From an uncultured Lentisphaerota bacterium (GTDB lineage: Bacteria; Verrucomicrobiota; Kiritimatiellia; CAIQIC01), in NCBI GenBank assembly GCA_903889245.1, contig CAISWQ010000029.1, positions 1-64,000 on the forward strand: a DNA stretch of 64,000 nucleotides, in the 5' to 3' direction. A program made the translations under genes and the position numbers. Under the pieces are notes generated by a model. The model saw only the letters and a list, made by a program, of their open reading frames with translations, made no database searches and was not told the origin of the DNA. The first letter of the stretch is position 1. The number at the start of each line of letters is the position of its first letter. This document shows positions 50,046 through 58,313 of this stretch, piece after piece.

Positions 50046-50759
50046 ATGAAGAAGACCTCACTGATCTTGGCGGCTGTGCTTGGATTGAGCGTGGCCACGC
50101 GGGCGGAGAATACGCTGACGGCCGATGAGCAGTCGGCGGGCTGGACGCTGCTGTTCGATGGAACCTCGCTCAAGGGCTGGCGGCCCTACGGCAAGCCGAC
50201 CGCAGGCGCCGACGCGATTGCCAGCGGCTGGAAAATTCAGGATGGCGTGTTGAAGAAACTCCCCGGCGTCAAGGGCGGCGACATCATCACCGAGAAGAAG
50301 TACACCGACTTCGAACTCGCGTGGGAATGGCGTTTGGAGAAGAACGCCAACAACGGCGTCAAGTACATGGTCACCGAGGCCCGCCCGCAGGCGCCGGGCT
50401 ACGAATACCAGATGCTCGACGACCAGTCCGACAAGTGGAAGAAGCTTCACGCCAAGGCGCTGACCGCGTCGTTCTACGAAGTGCTCCCGCCGGCCGCCGA
50501 CAAGCCCCTGAAACCCGCCGGCGAGTGGAACGCCTCGCGCATCATCGTGCAGGGCCAGCACGTTGAGCACTGGCTGAACGGCAAGAAGGTGCTCGACTAC
50601 GAACTCGGCAGCGACGCGGTCAAGGCTGGCGTCGCCGAGAGCAAGTTCAAGAAGTATCCCGACTTCGGTACCAAGCTGACCGGCCACATCATGCTGACCG
50701 ACCACAACGACGAGGCCTGGTACCGCAACCTCAAGCTTCGCGAACTGCCCGCGAAGTGA
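50046..50759 (+). CDS. secreted DUF1080 protein (3-keto-disaccharide hydrolase domain)
   Basis: A 237-residue protein with a signal peptide (cleavage after ATRA) and one concanavalin-like beta-sandwich. Family marks are GWTLLFDGTSLKGWRPYG, FELAWEWRLEKNANNGVKYM in pieces, GYEYQMLDDQ, EWNASRIIVQGQHVEHWLNG and GHIMLTDHNDEAWYRNLKLREL. Members are linked to cleavage of 3-keto-glycosides. With two exported Gfo/Idh/MocA proteins and an exported TIM-barrel protein upstream, the set could run a periplasmic oxidation-cleavage route. A GAAAGGAAA-type ribosome site precedes the ATG. Confidence 0.88.
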   Translation: MKKTSLILAAVLGLSVATRAENTLTADEQSAGWTLLFDGTSLKGWRPYGKPTAGADAIASGWKIQDGVLKKLPGVKGGDIITEKKYTDFELAWEWRLEKNANNGVKYMVTEARPQAPGYEYQMLDDQSDKWKKLHAKALTASFYEVLPPAADKPLKPAGEWNASRIIVQGQHVEHWLNGKKVLDYELGSDAVKAGVAESKFKKYPDFGTKLTGHIMLTDHNDEAWYRNLKLRELPAK

Positions 50760-50825
50760 GCCGCCGCGGGGTGGGGCACCGCGGTTTGCGGGGCTCCTGA
50801 CAAGTGTTGGGCTGCATCTCCGTCC

Positions 50826-50975
50826 GACTGGGAGCGGCGGTGTCTCACCGCCGCAGAACCAACCGCAGCTATGGCCCTTCCGCATCGCGGTGGTGTGCGT
50901 TTTCCGCCAGCTATACGAGCAGCGCTCTGGCATGAGGTTTTCCTTGCGGCGGCTGGAAAGCCGCCGCTCCCAGTC
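50826..50975. repeat. 150-bp element with 15-bp inverted ends and internal hairpins
   Basis: The ends GACTGGGAGCGGCGG and CCGCCGCTCCCAGTC are perfect complements. Just inside each is a strong hairpin (GCGGCGGTG-TCT-CACCGCCGC and GCGGCGGCT-GGAA-AGCCGCCGC). The core of about 80 bp carries no gene I can support. It resembles a small non-autonomous element or a mosaic REP and, with the following palindromes, accounts for most of the 412-bp gap before parE. Confidence 0.7.
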
Positions 50976-50992
50976 AGCCGAAGACTCCTGGC

Positions 50993-51107
50993 TTTTTCCA
51001 GGGCTTGGAAAATTTTCGGTCTGTTTTTCCAAGCCTTGGAAAAGTTGGCGCCGAAATCGTCCAATCCTTGGAAAAAACGGCCGGTCCCCATTCCAATCCC
51101 TGGAAAA
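50993..51107. repeat. 19-bp palindrome cluster, 4 copies
   Basis: Copies begin near 50,993, 51,023 (perfect), 51,059 and 51,088 (CCAATCCCTGG). Spacing is 30, 36 and 29 bp. Two copies share the same right flank, GGAAAAGTTGGCGC, as if duplicated together. Confidence 0.92.
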
Positions 51108-51130
51108 GTTGGCGCGGCGGCATTTCGCGG

Positions 51131-51158
51131 TTGTTTCCGGGGGCGGGGTTGCTACATT
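51131..51158 (+). promoter_or_regulatory. possible parE promoter
   Basis: TTGTTT, 16 bases, TACATT, ending 13 bases before the ATG, so the leader would be very short. No clear ribosome site is seen. Confidence 0.4.
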
Positions 51159-51171
51159 CACCGCCCCGAAC

Positions 51172-52989
51172 ATGAGCAAAACGCCGGCACACAACTACGA
51201 CGAGGCCAAGATCAAGAGCCTCTCGCCGCTGGAGCACATCCGCAAGCGGACGGGCATGTACATCGGCCGCGTCGGCGACGGCACCGATTTCGATGACGGC
51301 ATCTACATCCTCCTCAAGGAGGTGGTGGACAACGCCGTGGACGAGTTCATCATGGGCGCGGGCCAGCGCGTGCTGGTGACGCGCGAGGGCGCGCGCCTCA
51401 CGGTGCGCGACTTCGGCCGCGGCATCCCGCTGGGCAAGGTGGTCGAGTGCGTCTCGAAGATCAACACGGGCGCGAAATACAGCGACGAGGTGTTCCAGTT
51501 CAGCGTGGGCCTCAACGGCGTGGGCACCAAGGCGGTCAACGCGCTCTCGCATCATTTCGAGGTGCGCAGCTTCCGCGCGGGCGTGTTCGCCGGCGCGGTC
51601 TTCGAGCGCGGCAAGCTGAAGCAGGAGACCAAGGGCAAGGCGCCGGACGAGCCCGATGGCACGTTCGTCAGCTTCGAGCCGGACGCCAGGATTTTCGGCG
51701 AGGTGAAGTTCCTCGATGACCACATCACGCGGCGGCTCCAGCTCTACGCGTTCCTCAATGCCGGGCTGCGGCTGGAATATAACGGACAGGTCTTCCTCTC
51801 GCGCGACGGCCTGCGCGACCTGCTGCGCGACGAGGTCAGCGACGAGGCGCTCTACCCGCCGCTCGCGTTCCGCTCCAAGACGCTGGAGTTGGTCTTCGCG
51901 CACACGAACCGCTTCGAGGAGACGTTCCTCTCGTTCGTCAACGGCCAGTTCACGCGCGACGGCGGCACGCACCTGAGCGCGTTCCGCGAGGGGCTCGTCA
52001 AGGCGTTCAACGAATTCTCCAAGGAGAAGTTCGAGGGCGACGACATCCGCGAGGGCGTGGCCGGCGCGATCGCGGTCCGCCTGAAGGAGCCGGTCTTCGA
52101 GTCGCAGACAAAGAACAAGCTCGGCAACACCGAACTGCGCGGCGAACTGGTCGGCCAGGTGCGCGAGGTCGTCGTGGACCTGCTCCACCGCAATCCGCAG
52201 GCGGCGGAGAAGGCGCTGGTGAAGATCGCCGAGAGCGTCAAGCTGCGGAAGGAGCTGCAGTCGATCAAGAAGATGGCGAAGGAGCGCGCGCGCGCCACCT
52301 CGATCCGCGTGCCGCAGCTCAAGGACTGCAAGCTGCACTTCGACGCCGCCACCGGCGCCAACCCGGAGACGATGATCTTCCTGACCGAGGGCCAGTCGGC
52401 CGGCGGCTCGATCGTCAGTTGCCGCGACGTGGCGACGCAGGCGATCTTCACGCTGCGCGGCAAGCCGCTCAACGTCTGCGACCTCAACCGCGACGTGATG
52501 TATAAGAACGAGGAGCTCTATAACCTGATGCGCAGCCTCGATATCGAGGAAGCGCCGGAGCGGCTGCGCTACAACAAGGTCATCCTCGCCACCGATGCCG
52601 ACGTGGATGGGCTGCACATCCGCAACCTGCTGCTGACTTTCTTCCTGCGCTTCTTCGAGTCGGTGGTCCACAACGGGCATGTCCACATCCTGGAGACGCC
52701 GCTGTTCCGCGTGCGCAACGCGAAGCAGACGAACTACTGCTATACCGAGGCCGAGCGCGACGCGCTGGTCAAGGCGCTGCGCGGCGCGGAGGTCACGCGC
52801 TTCAAGGGGCTCGGCGAGATTTCGCCGGCGGAGTTCAAGCAGTTCATCGGCCCGCAGATGCGCCTGACGCCGGTGCGCGTCAGCCAGCGGCACAGCGTGC
52901 CGGCGGTGCTGAACTTCTACATGGGCCGCAACACGCCGGAGCGGCGCGGCTACATCATGAACCATCTCGTCGTGGAGGCAGACGCATGA
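51172..52989 (+). CDS. parE: DNA topoisomerase IV subunit B (ParE-type)
   Basis: A 605-residue GHKL ATPase/Toprim subunit of a type IIA topoisomerase. It opens with SPLEHIRKRTGMYIG. ATP-site motifs are EVVDNAVDE, DFGRGIP and VGLNGVGTKAVNALS; the Toprim part has LTEGQSAGG and ATDADVDGLHIRNLLLTFF. The usual EGDSA reads EGQSA; the metal-binding Glu and DxD remain. It is shorter than GyrB and sits in an operon with a ParC-like gene, overlapping by four bases, so topoisomerase IV is favoured. True gyrase genes are not in the window. Confidence 0.88.
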   Translation: MSKTPAHNYDEAKIKSLSPLEHIRKRTGMYIGRVGDGTDFDDGIYILLKEVVDNAVDEFIMGAGQRVLVTREGARLTVRDFGRGIPLGKVVECVSKINTGAKYSDEVFQFSVGLNGVGTKAVNALSHHFEVRSFRAGVFAGAVFERGKLKQETKGKAPDEPDGTFVSFEPDARIFGEVKFLDDHITRRLQLYAFLNAGLRLEYNGQVFLSRDGLRDLLRDEVSDEALYPPLAFRSKTLELVFAHTNRFEETFLSFVNGQFTRDGGTHLSAFREGLVKAFNEFSKEKFEGDDIREGVAGAIAVRLKEPVFESQTKNKLGNTELRGELVGQVREVVVDLLHRNPQAAEKALVKIAESVKLRKELQSIKKMAKERARATSIRVPQLKDCKLHFDAATGANPETMIFLTEGQSAGGSIVSCRDVATQAIFTLRGKPLNVCDLNRDVMYKNEELYNLMRSLDIEEAPERLRYNKVILATDADVDGLHIRNLLLTFFLRFFESVVHNGHVHILETPLFRVRNAKQTNYCYTEAERDALVKALRGAEVTRFKGLGEISPAEFKQFIGPQMRLTPVRVSQRHSVPAVLNFYMGRNTPERRGYIMNHLVVEADA

Positions 52990-55127
52990 GCGGCGGCGAC
53001 GAGAAAAGCCTGCCGCTGTTCAACGGCACGCCGGAGCCGGAGCTGCCGAATCTCGGCCTCGCCGGGGAGCGGCCACGACAGAGCGTGGCCCTCCAAGACT
53101 CAACACCCGACGTGGAGGGACGCGCTTCGTCGCATCCGCCTGCCGCAAGCGCCGAGGCTGCCACCGGCCTCGCCGCCACCGGCGATGGCGCGCTCAAGCA
53201 GATGATGGACGGCAACTTTCTCCAGTACGCCGCCTATGTGATCCGCGACCGCGCAATCCCGGACGTGGATGACGGCCTCAAGCCGGTCCAGCGCCGCATC
53301 CTGTTCTCGCTCCACGAAAACGACGACGGCAAGTTCATCAAGGTCGCCAACATCGCCGGCTACTGCATGCAGTTCCACCCGCACGGCGATGCCTCGATCG
53401 GCGACGCGCTCGTCACGCTGGCGAACAAGCAGTACCTGATCGAGCGGCAGGGCAACTTCGGCAATCTCTTCACGGGCGATCCCGCGGCGGCGGTGCGCTA
53501 TATCGAGTGCCGCCTGACGCCGCTCGCGCGCGAGGTGCTGTTCAACGACCCGCTGACGAAGATGGTCCCCTCCTACGACGGCCGCAAGGAGGAGCCGGTG
53601 ACGCTGCCGGCGAAGATCCCGCTGCTGCTGATGCTCGGCGCCGACGGCATCGCCGTGGGCATCGCGACGCGCATCCTGCCGCACAACTTCGCGGAGCTGC
53701 TCGAGGCGCAGATCGCCATCCTCCAGAAGAAGCCGTTCCAGGTGCTGCCGGATTTCCCGCAGGGCGGCCTGATGGATGCGCGCGCCTATGACGACGGCCG
53801 CGGCCACGTGCTGCTGCGCGCGCAGATCGAGCAGAAGGACGCGCAGACGCTCGTACTGCGCGCGCTGCCGCCGGGCGTCACCACGGATTCCGTCATGGCC
53901 TCCATCGAGGAGGCCGCGCGCAAGGGGCAGCTCAAGCTCAAGAGCCTCAACGACTACACCGCGGAGCAGGTCGAGATCGAAATCCAGTTGCCGCCGGAGC
54001 AGGACGCGGCGCGCGCGCGGGAGGCGCTCTTCGCCTTCACGCAGTGCCAGGTGCAGCTTGCCAGCCGCATCGTCGTGATCCGCGACCAGAAGCCGGTCGA
54101 GCTGACCGTGCCGGAAATCCTGCAGCACAACACCGACCGGCTGCTCGCGCTGCTGCGCGCCGAGCTGCTGCACGAGCGCCGCGAGCTGCTCGATGAACTC
54201 CACAGCCAGACGCTCATCCGCCTGTTCGTGGAGCAGCGCATCTACCAGCGCCTCGAAACCTGCGAGAGCGCCGAGGCCGTGCAGCAGGCCGTGCTCGACG
54301 GGCTCGCGCCGTTCCGCGAGCAGCTCCAGCACGACCTCACCAAGCAGGACCTGGAGATGCTGCTCGGCATCCCGATCCGGCGCATCTCGCTCTTCGATCT
54401 CGAAAAGAACCGGCTGGAGCTCGAGCGCTGCCGCGCCAAGCTGGCGGAGGTGGAGACCGACCTCGGCTCGCTCGCGCCCTATGCGATCCGCTATTTGCGC
54501 GGCCTGCTGAAGAAATTTGGCGCGGACTATCCGCGGCGCACGCAGCTCGCGCAGTTCGGCGAAATCTCCGAACGCGAGCTGACGGCCGACGCGCTCGCGA
54601 TCTGCTATGACCGCGCGAAGGGTTACCTCGGCCACAAGATTGCCGGCGAGCCGCTGCTGACCTGCTCGCCGCTCGATAAGCTCCTGCTTGTCTGGCGCGA
54701 CGGCCGCTGCACGGTGGTCGCGCCCGCCGACAAGCTGTTCGTGGATTCCTCGCTGCTCTATTGCGCCATCCTCGACCGCGAGCGCGTGCTGACCGTGGTG
54801 TTTGAACTCGACTTCTTCACCTACATCCGGCGCTGTGTCGTCGGCGGATTGATCACCAACCGCGAGTACCGGCTGGCCGCGAAAGGCTCGCAGGTCCGCT
54901 TCTTTGCCGATGAAAAGCTCGACACGCTGTTCATCCGCTACAGCGATCCCGGCAAGCCGCCGATTCACCAGCAGATCTTCGCGCTGGACGCCGTGCCCGT
55001 CCGCGACCGCGACGCGCGCGCGCCGGTGCTTTCCTCGCGCCGCATCGCCGCCATCGCCGGCGCCAAGCCCGCCGACTGGAACGATGAACTCAACGGCCCG
55101 CCCGCCCGCCTGATGCCCTTCGCCTGA
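52986..55127 (+). CDS. parC: DNA topoisomerase IV subunit A (ParC-type)
   Basis: A 713-residue DNA-cleaving subunit. The active-site pair is Arg171-Tyr172 in AAVRYIECRL. Other family segments are RAIPDVDDGLKPVQRRIL, FHPHGDASIGDALV, QGNFGNLFTGDPAA and GIAVGIATRILPHNF, then a coiled-coil gate and a divergent C-terminal domain without a clear GyrA box. Residues 27-55 (about 53,060-53,150) are encoded by two hairpin repeats, making the first 70 residues non-conserved. The start overlaps parE by four bases; an internal start after the insert cannot be excluded. Confidence 0.88.
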   Translation: MSGGDEKSLPLFNGTPEPELPNLGLAGERPRQSVALQDSTPDVEGRASSHPPAASAEAATGLAATGDGALKQMMDGNFLQYAAYVIRDRAIPDVDDGLKPVQRRILFSLHENDDGKFIKVANIAGYCMQFHPHGDASIGDALVTLANKQYLIERQGNFGNLFTGDPAAAVRYIECRLTPLAREVLFNDPLTKMVPSYDGRKEEPVTLPAKIPLLLMLGADGIAVGIATRILPHNFAELLEAQIAILQKKPFQVLPDFPQGGLMDARAYDDGRGHVLLRAQIEQKDAQTLVLRALPPGVTTDSVMASIEEAARKGQLKLKSLNDYTAEQVEIEIQLPPEQDAARAREALFAFTQCQVQLASRIVVIRDQKPVELTVPEILQHNTDRLLALLRAELLHERRELLDELHSQTLIRLFVEQRIYQRLETCESAEAVQQAVLDGLAPFREQLQHDLTKQDLEMLLGIPIRRISLFDLEKNRLELERCRAKLAEVETDLGSLAPYAIRYLRGLLKKFGADYPRRTQLAQFGEISERELTADALAICYDRAKGYLGHKIAGEPLLTCSPLDKLLLVWRDGRCTVVAPADKLFVDSSLLYCAILDRERVLTVVFELDFFTYIRRCVVGGLITNREYRLAAKGSQVRFFADEKLDTLFIRYSDPGKPPIHQQIFALDAVPVRDRDARAPVLSSRRIAAIAGAKPADWNDELNGPPARLMPFA
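53067..53139. repeat. hairpin pair inside the parC coding region
   Basis: GGAG-C-GGCCACG, loop ACAGAG, CGTGGCC-CTCC, then after 19 bases GTGGAGGGACGCG, loop CTTCGT, CGCATCC (one mismatch). The hairpins are mirrored like a mosaic REP and translate without interrupting the frame. Confidence 0.6.
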
Positions 55128-55140
55128 ACAGATCAGTTTT

Positions 55141-55160
55141 GTAGTGGCGGACTTCGCCGC
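55141..55160. repeat. short GTAG-footed hairpin after parC
   Basis: GTAG followed by TGGCG-GACTT-CGCCG. The stem is short, so this is a weaker member of the REP-like family. Confidence 0.35.
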
Positions 55161-55181
55161 GGCAAACTGGACACTGCTACC

Positions 55182-55261
55182 GTTTCCAAGGATTGGAAAG
55201 TGATACGCCCGCTTTGTCCAAGCCTTGGAAAATTTCGGGAGGGTTTTCCAAGGCTTGGAAA
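55182..55261. repeat. 19-bp palindrome cluster, 3 copies
   Basis: Copies begin near 55,182 (centre AAGGATT), 55,212 and 55,242 (perfect), spaced exactly 30 bp, between the convergent ends of parC and the EF-hand gene. Confidence 0.94.
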
Positions 55262-55272
55262 GGTAGTCGCCG

Positions 55273-57510
55273 TTATTTAGACGCCGGCGCAGGCGCCGGC
55301 GCGGGTGCGACGGTCTCATGCGCCGGCGGCGTGTAGGCTGGTGCGTTGGTGCCGAGTACGCTGGTGCTCTTGATCTGGCCGGGTAGCATGCGGTCGAGTT
55401 TGCCCATGTACCAGGAGACGAGCAGGATCAGGACTGCGGCGATCAGGGCGTACATGCCCCACGGGCGCTCGCGCTCGGCGAAGGGATCCACGAGGTCGCG
55501 CAGCGAACCCGGCGGCAGGACGACATCCTTGGTCAACGACGCGCCGAACGGGACGTTGAGCTTGGCCTTGGCATTGACCGCCCAGCCGTTGGCGTCGAGG
55601 ATCGGGCCGAGGTTGCGCTTGCGCAGCTTGAGCCACGCGATGATCATCGAGGGGATCGAGATAGCGAGCAGGATCGCGCCGATGGCCAGGGGCATTTGAA
55701 TGAGGGACAACTTGGTGAAGGCCGCGAAGATGCCGCCCAAGGCGGCCAGCAAGGTGCTCAAGACCAAGCCGAGGGCGGCGAGCAGGCCGGGGTCCACTTT
55801 CTTCTGCTGCGCGGGCGGCACCACGACCGGCGGCGGGGGCAGGCCGGTGGCCACCGTGGTTTGCAATTTGGTGTTGGCGTTCTCGGCGGCGGTGGAGGCG
55901 CGCTTGGCCACCTGCTCCTCGATCAGGCGCACGCATTTCTTGTATGGCGACCAGAAGGCCTGCCGGATGCTGATGGGATTATCCACGAGCTTGCTGATCG
56001 TAGCGTCCCAGTCGCGGCCCTTGCGGTCATAGAAGATGCCGTTGCGGCCGGCCATGAGGTTATCAGCATCGCCAGCGGTGAACGCGGCGACGATCTGCAT
56101 CTTCTCGTTGGTGCCCTTGCGCGTGCAGTCGCAATAGGCGAGGTAGGTACCGGCGAGCGCGGCCATCGCGGCATGCTTGCCCGCATCCTCCACCGTCATG
56201 CACAGCTCGCAACTGCGCTGGTCGAGGTAGAGCGTGCCGGCCTGGAAGATGGCCTTGGCCTTGCGCCCATAAAAATCGCGGAACGAAACGAAGTTGTTGC
56301 AGAGCGTGAACAGGCCGTGATGGAAACGCACCAGCCGCTCGACGGCGGTCAGCGCGTTGAACTCCGGCTCCAGCTTCTTGTCCTCCGCGACGAGCGCCGT
56401 GAGCGTGCCCTGCGCCGGGCTGGCGAGGATGTCGCGGATGCGCTTGAGGCCCAGCTTGGCGGCGAGCACGCCGCTCTTGCCGCTGGTCCAAGTCTCGTAG
56501 GGCGTCAGCTTGGCGACCAAGGTCGCCCACTCGCTCTCCGCGAGCGTGTCGCGGTCGCCGAGCAGTGGTTTGACCGCCGCGGCCTGCAGGGTGGCGAGCG
56601 CGGCCGCCCACGCCGGGTTGACGCCCTCGCGCAGCGGCAGCGGCCGGTTGGCCGCGACCTGCGCCAGCGGGAAGCCGGCGACCTCGGCGGCGGCCACGTT
56701 GAGATCCTTCGCCGCGATGGCGAGGTATTCCTTCTCCTCGCGGTTCAGCGCCGCGATGGCGCGAGGGTCGAACGCGGCCAGCCGGCAGCGGAAGAAGTAG
56801 TCGTCCACCTTGGCTTTGACCGCCTTGATGGCGGCGGCGGCGGCCGGCGTCTGCTCGCCCAGCGGCAGGATGTCCTTGTTGGTTTCGGCCTGCTGCCACC
56901 AGTCGGAACACGCCTTGGCCTCGGCGAAGAACTCGTCCACCTTGGCCTGGCTGATGCCGGGCTTGCCACTGCGGTCGGCCTCGGACCCGACACAGGCGAT
57001 GATGTCCGCGATGACGGCCTTCGTCACGTCATCGCCCGTCGCCTCGGTGGTGATGATGCCGTCGCCGTTGAATGGTTTTTGGGCGAAGATCTTTTCCGTA
57101 TCCACGGTTTCTGTAATCGAAATCTCCTTCGCGTCCGGCTTGCCAAGATGGCGCAGGATTTGGCGGGCACAGGCGAGGAGCTGTTTGCCTTCGGGCGTGG
57201 CGTCGTTGATCGCTTCCAGCGGCAGGGCGGGCGCGGCCTTCATCAGGTCGTCGGGATTCTTGAGGAGGCCGCAGGTCCACTTGCAGGCGGTAATCAGTTC
57301 CGGCGCGCGGATGCGGCCGTCCTTGTCGGTATCAATCAGGGCGAGGGTGCGCGCATCGAACTCCAGCCCGCTGGTCGGGCAGGCGAGGGCGACCCACAGC
57401 TTCTGGTCCAGCTTGTCGAGATTCGCGAGGTCGCTACCGGATTGCAGGCGGACCTGGTCGAAGCCACCCGCGCGGAAGAATTTCCAAGTATAGGCTGTTT
57501 CAGTTTTCAT
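55273..57510 (-). CDS. large EF-hand-containing membrane protein of unknown function
   Basis: A 745-residue protein I do not recognise as a named family. One canonical EF-hand loop is DTDKDGRIRAPE (60-71), and FNGDGIITTE near 135 looks like a second. A long helical region with scattered CxxC-type cysteines follows (SCELCM, YCDCTR). At the C-terminus there are two close hydrophobic segments (about 590-650) and one more near 710, then a Pro/Ala tail. The repeated use of paired helices and calcium loops suggests a calcium-responsive envelope protein, but no role can be assigned. The start at MKTETAYTW leaves out an upstream stretch that lacks such character. Confidence 0.7.
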   Translation of the reverse strand: MKTETAYTWKFFRAGGFDQVRLQSGSDLANLDKLDQKLWVALACPTSGLEFDARTLALIDTDKDGRIRAPELITACKWTCGLLKNPDDLMKAAPALPLEAINDATPEGKQLLACARQILRHLGKPDAKEISITETVDTEKIFAQKPFNGDGIITTEATGDDVTKAVIADIIACVGSEADRSGKPGISQAKVDEFFAEAKACSDWWQQAETNKDILPLGEQTPAAAAAIKAVKAKVDDYFFRCRLAAFDPRAIAALNREEKEYLAIAAKDLNVAAAEVAGFPLAQVAANRPLPLREGVNPAWAAALATLQAAAVKPLLGDRDTLAESEWATLVAKLTPYETWTSGKSGVLAAKLGLKRIRDILASPAQGTLTALVAEDKKLEPEFNALTAVERLVRFHHGLFTLCNNFVSFRDFYGRKAKAIFQAGTLYLDQRSCELCMTVEDAGKHAAMAALAGTYLAYCDCTRKGTNEKMQIVAAFTAGDADNLMAGRNGIFYDRKGRDWDATISKLVDNPISIRQAFWSPYKKCVRLIEEQVAKRASTAAENANTKLQTTVATGLPPPPVVVPPAQQKKVDPGLLAALGLVLSTLLAALGGIFAAFTKLSLIQMPLAIGAILLAISIPSMIIAWLKLRKRNLGPILDANGWAVNAKAKLNVPFGASLTKDVVLPPGSLRDLVDPFAERERPWGMYALIAAVLILLVSWYMGKLDRMLPGQIKSTSVLGTNAPAYTPPAHETVAPAPAPAPASK

Positions 57511-57651
57511 GTATCTCTTTCCCTCATCGCCGGGCGTTTCCGCCCTGGTGTTACCCTCGCCCGCTTGACGCCACCCGGCATCAGACGCCGGCTCACATAA
57601 TGCGTACTGTGGGCGGAGCGTCCGGCATGGGCAAGACTTTTTTTCGCGGGG

Positions 57652-57680
57652 CTGACAGGGGCGGGCGGGCGTGCTACACA
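57652..57680 (+). promoter_or_regulatory. probable promoter of tRNA-Leu
   Basis: CTGACA, 17 bases, TACACA, ending 13 bases before the mature 5' end. Confidence 0.5.
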
Positions 57681-57693
57681 TGCCGCGCGAACC

Positions 57694-57779
57694 GCCCGGG
57701 TGGTGGAATGGCAGACACAAGGGACTTAAAATCCCTTGACCGTAAGGTCGTGCGGGTTCGACCCCCGCCCCGGGCACCA
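57694..57779 (+). tRNA. tRNA-Leu (anticodon TAA)
   Basis: Acceptor GCCCGGG pairs with CCCGGGC. The anticodon arm AGGGA-CTTAAAA-TCCCT gives TAA. A long variable arm (TGACCGTAAGGTCG) marks a class II tRNA, and the T arm has GTTCGAC. The CCA end is encoded. Confidence 0.97.
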
Positions 57780-57791
57780 CATGAGGGACTC

Positions 57792-58301
57792 ATGAATTTT
57801 CTGGAACTGGCCACGAAACGGATCAGCGTGCGCGGTTATCACTCCACCCCGGTGGACGAGGCCGCGCTGGCGCAGGTGCTGGAGGCCGCGCGCGTCGCGC
57901 CCTCCGCCGCCAACCGCCAGCCGTGGCACATCCTCGTCATCCGCGACAAGGCGGCGCGACTGGCCTTGGGGCAGGCGTACACCCGCGACTGGTTTCAGCA
58001 GGCGCCGCTGATCCTCGCGGTCTGCGTCGAGCCGGCCAAGGCGTGGCAGCGGTTGGACGGAAAAAATTTTGCGGACGTGGATGGCGCCATCCTGATGGAC
58101 CACCTGACGCTCTGCGCCGCCGACCTCGGCCTCGGCACCTGCTGGGTGGTCGCGTTCGAGGCCGCCAGGGTGAAGGCCGCGTTGCACTTGCCGGAGGGCA
58201 TCGAGCCGCTCGCGCTCACACCCTTGGGTTATCCCGCCGATGCCGGTCGGCCGAAGACCCGCAAGGCGCTCGCTGAAATCCTCCACCACGATCAGTGGTA
58301 G
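57792..58301 (+). CDS. nitroreductase-family flavoprotein
   Basis: A 169-residue FMN-dependent oxidoreductase-like protein. Family marks are MNFLELATKRISVRGY (the RxSxR FMN-phosphate motif), APSAANRQPWHILVI, and DGAILMDHLTLCAADLGLGTCWV. The natural substrate of such enzymes is usually unknown; quinones, nitro compounds or flavin-linked reductions are typical. It starts 12 bases after the tRNA-Leu CCA end. Confidence 0.88.
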   Translation: MNFLELATKRISVRGYHSTPVDEAALAQVLEAARVAPSAANRQPWHILVIRDKAARLALGQAYTRDWFQQAPLILAVCVEPAKAWQRLDGKNFADVDGAILMDHLTLCAADLGLGTCWVVAFEAARVKAALHLPEGIEPLALTPLGYPADAGRPKTRKALAEILHHDQW

Positions 58302-58313
58302 GGGTTGGCGCGC

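Noticed and set aside
51172-55127. gyrB/gyrA instead of parE/parC
   Set aside because: ParE is short for GyrB, the DNA-cleaving subunit lacks a visible GyrA box, and the overlapping pair fits topoisomerase IV better. A full phylogeny would settle it.
50974-55319. Two long minus-strand open frames opposite parE and parC
   Set aside because: They mirror the coding strand of conserved topoisomerase genes and carry only Arg/Glu/Leu-rich low-information sequence.
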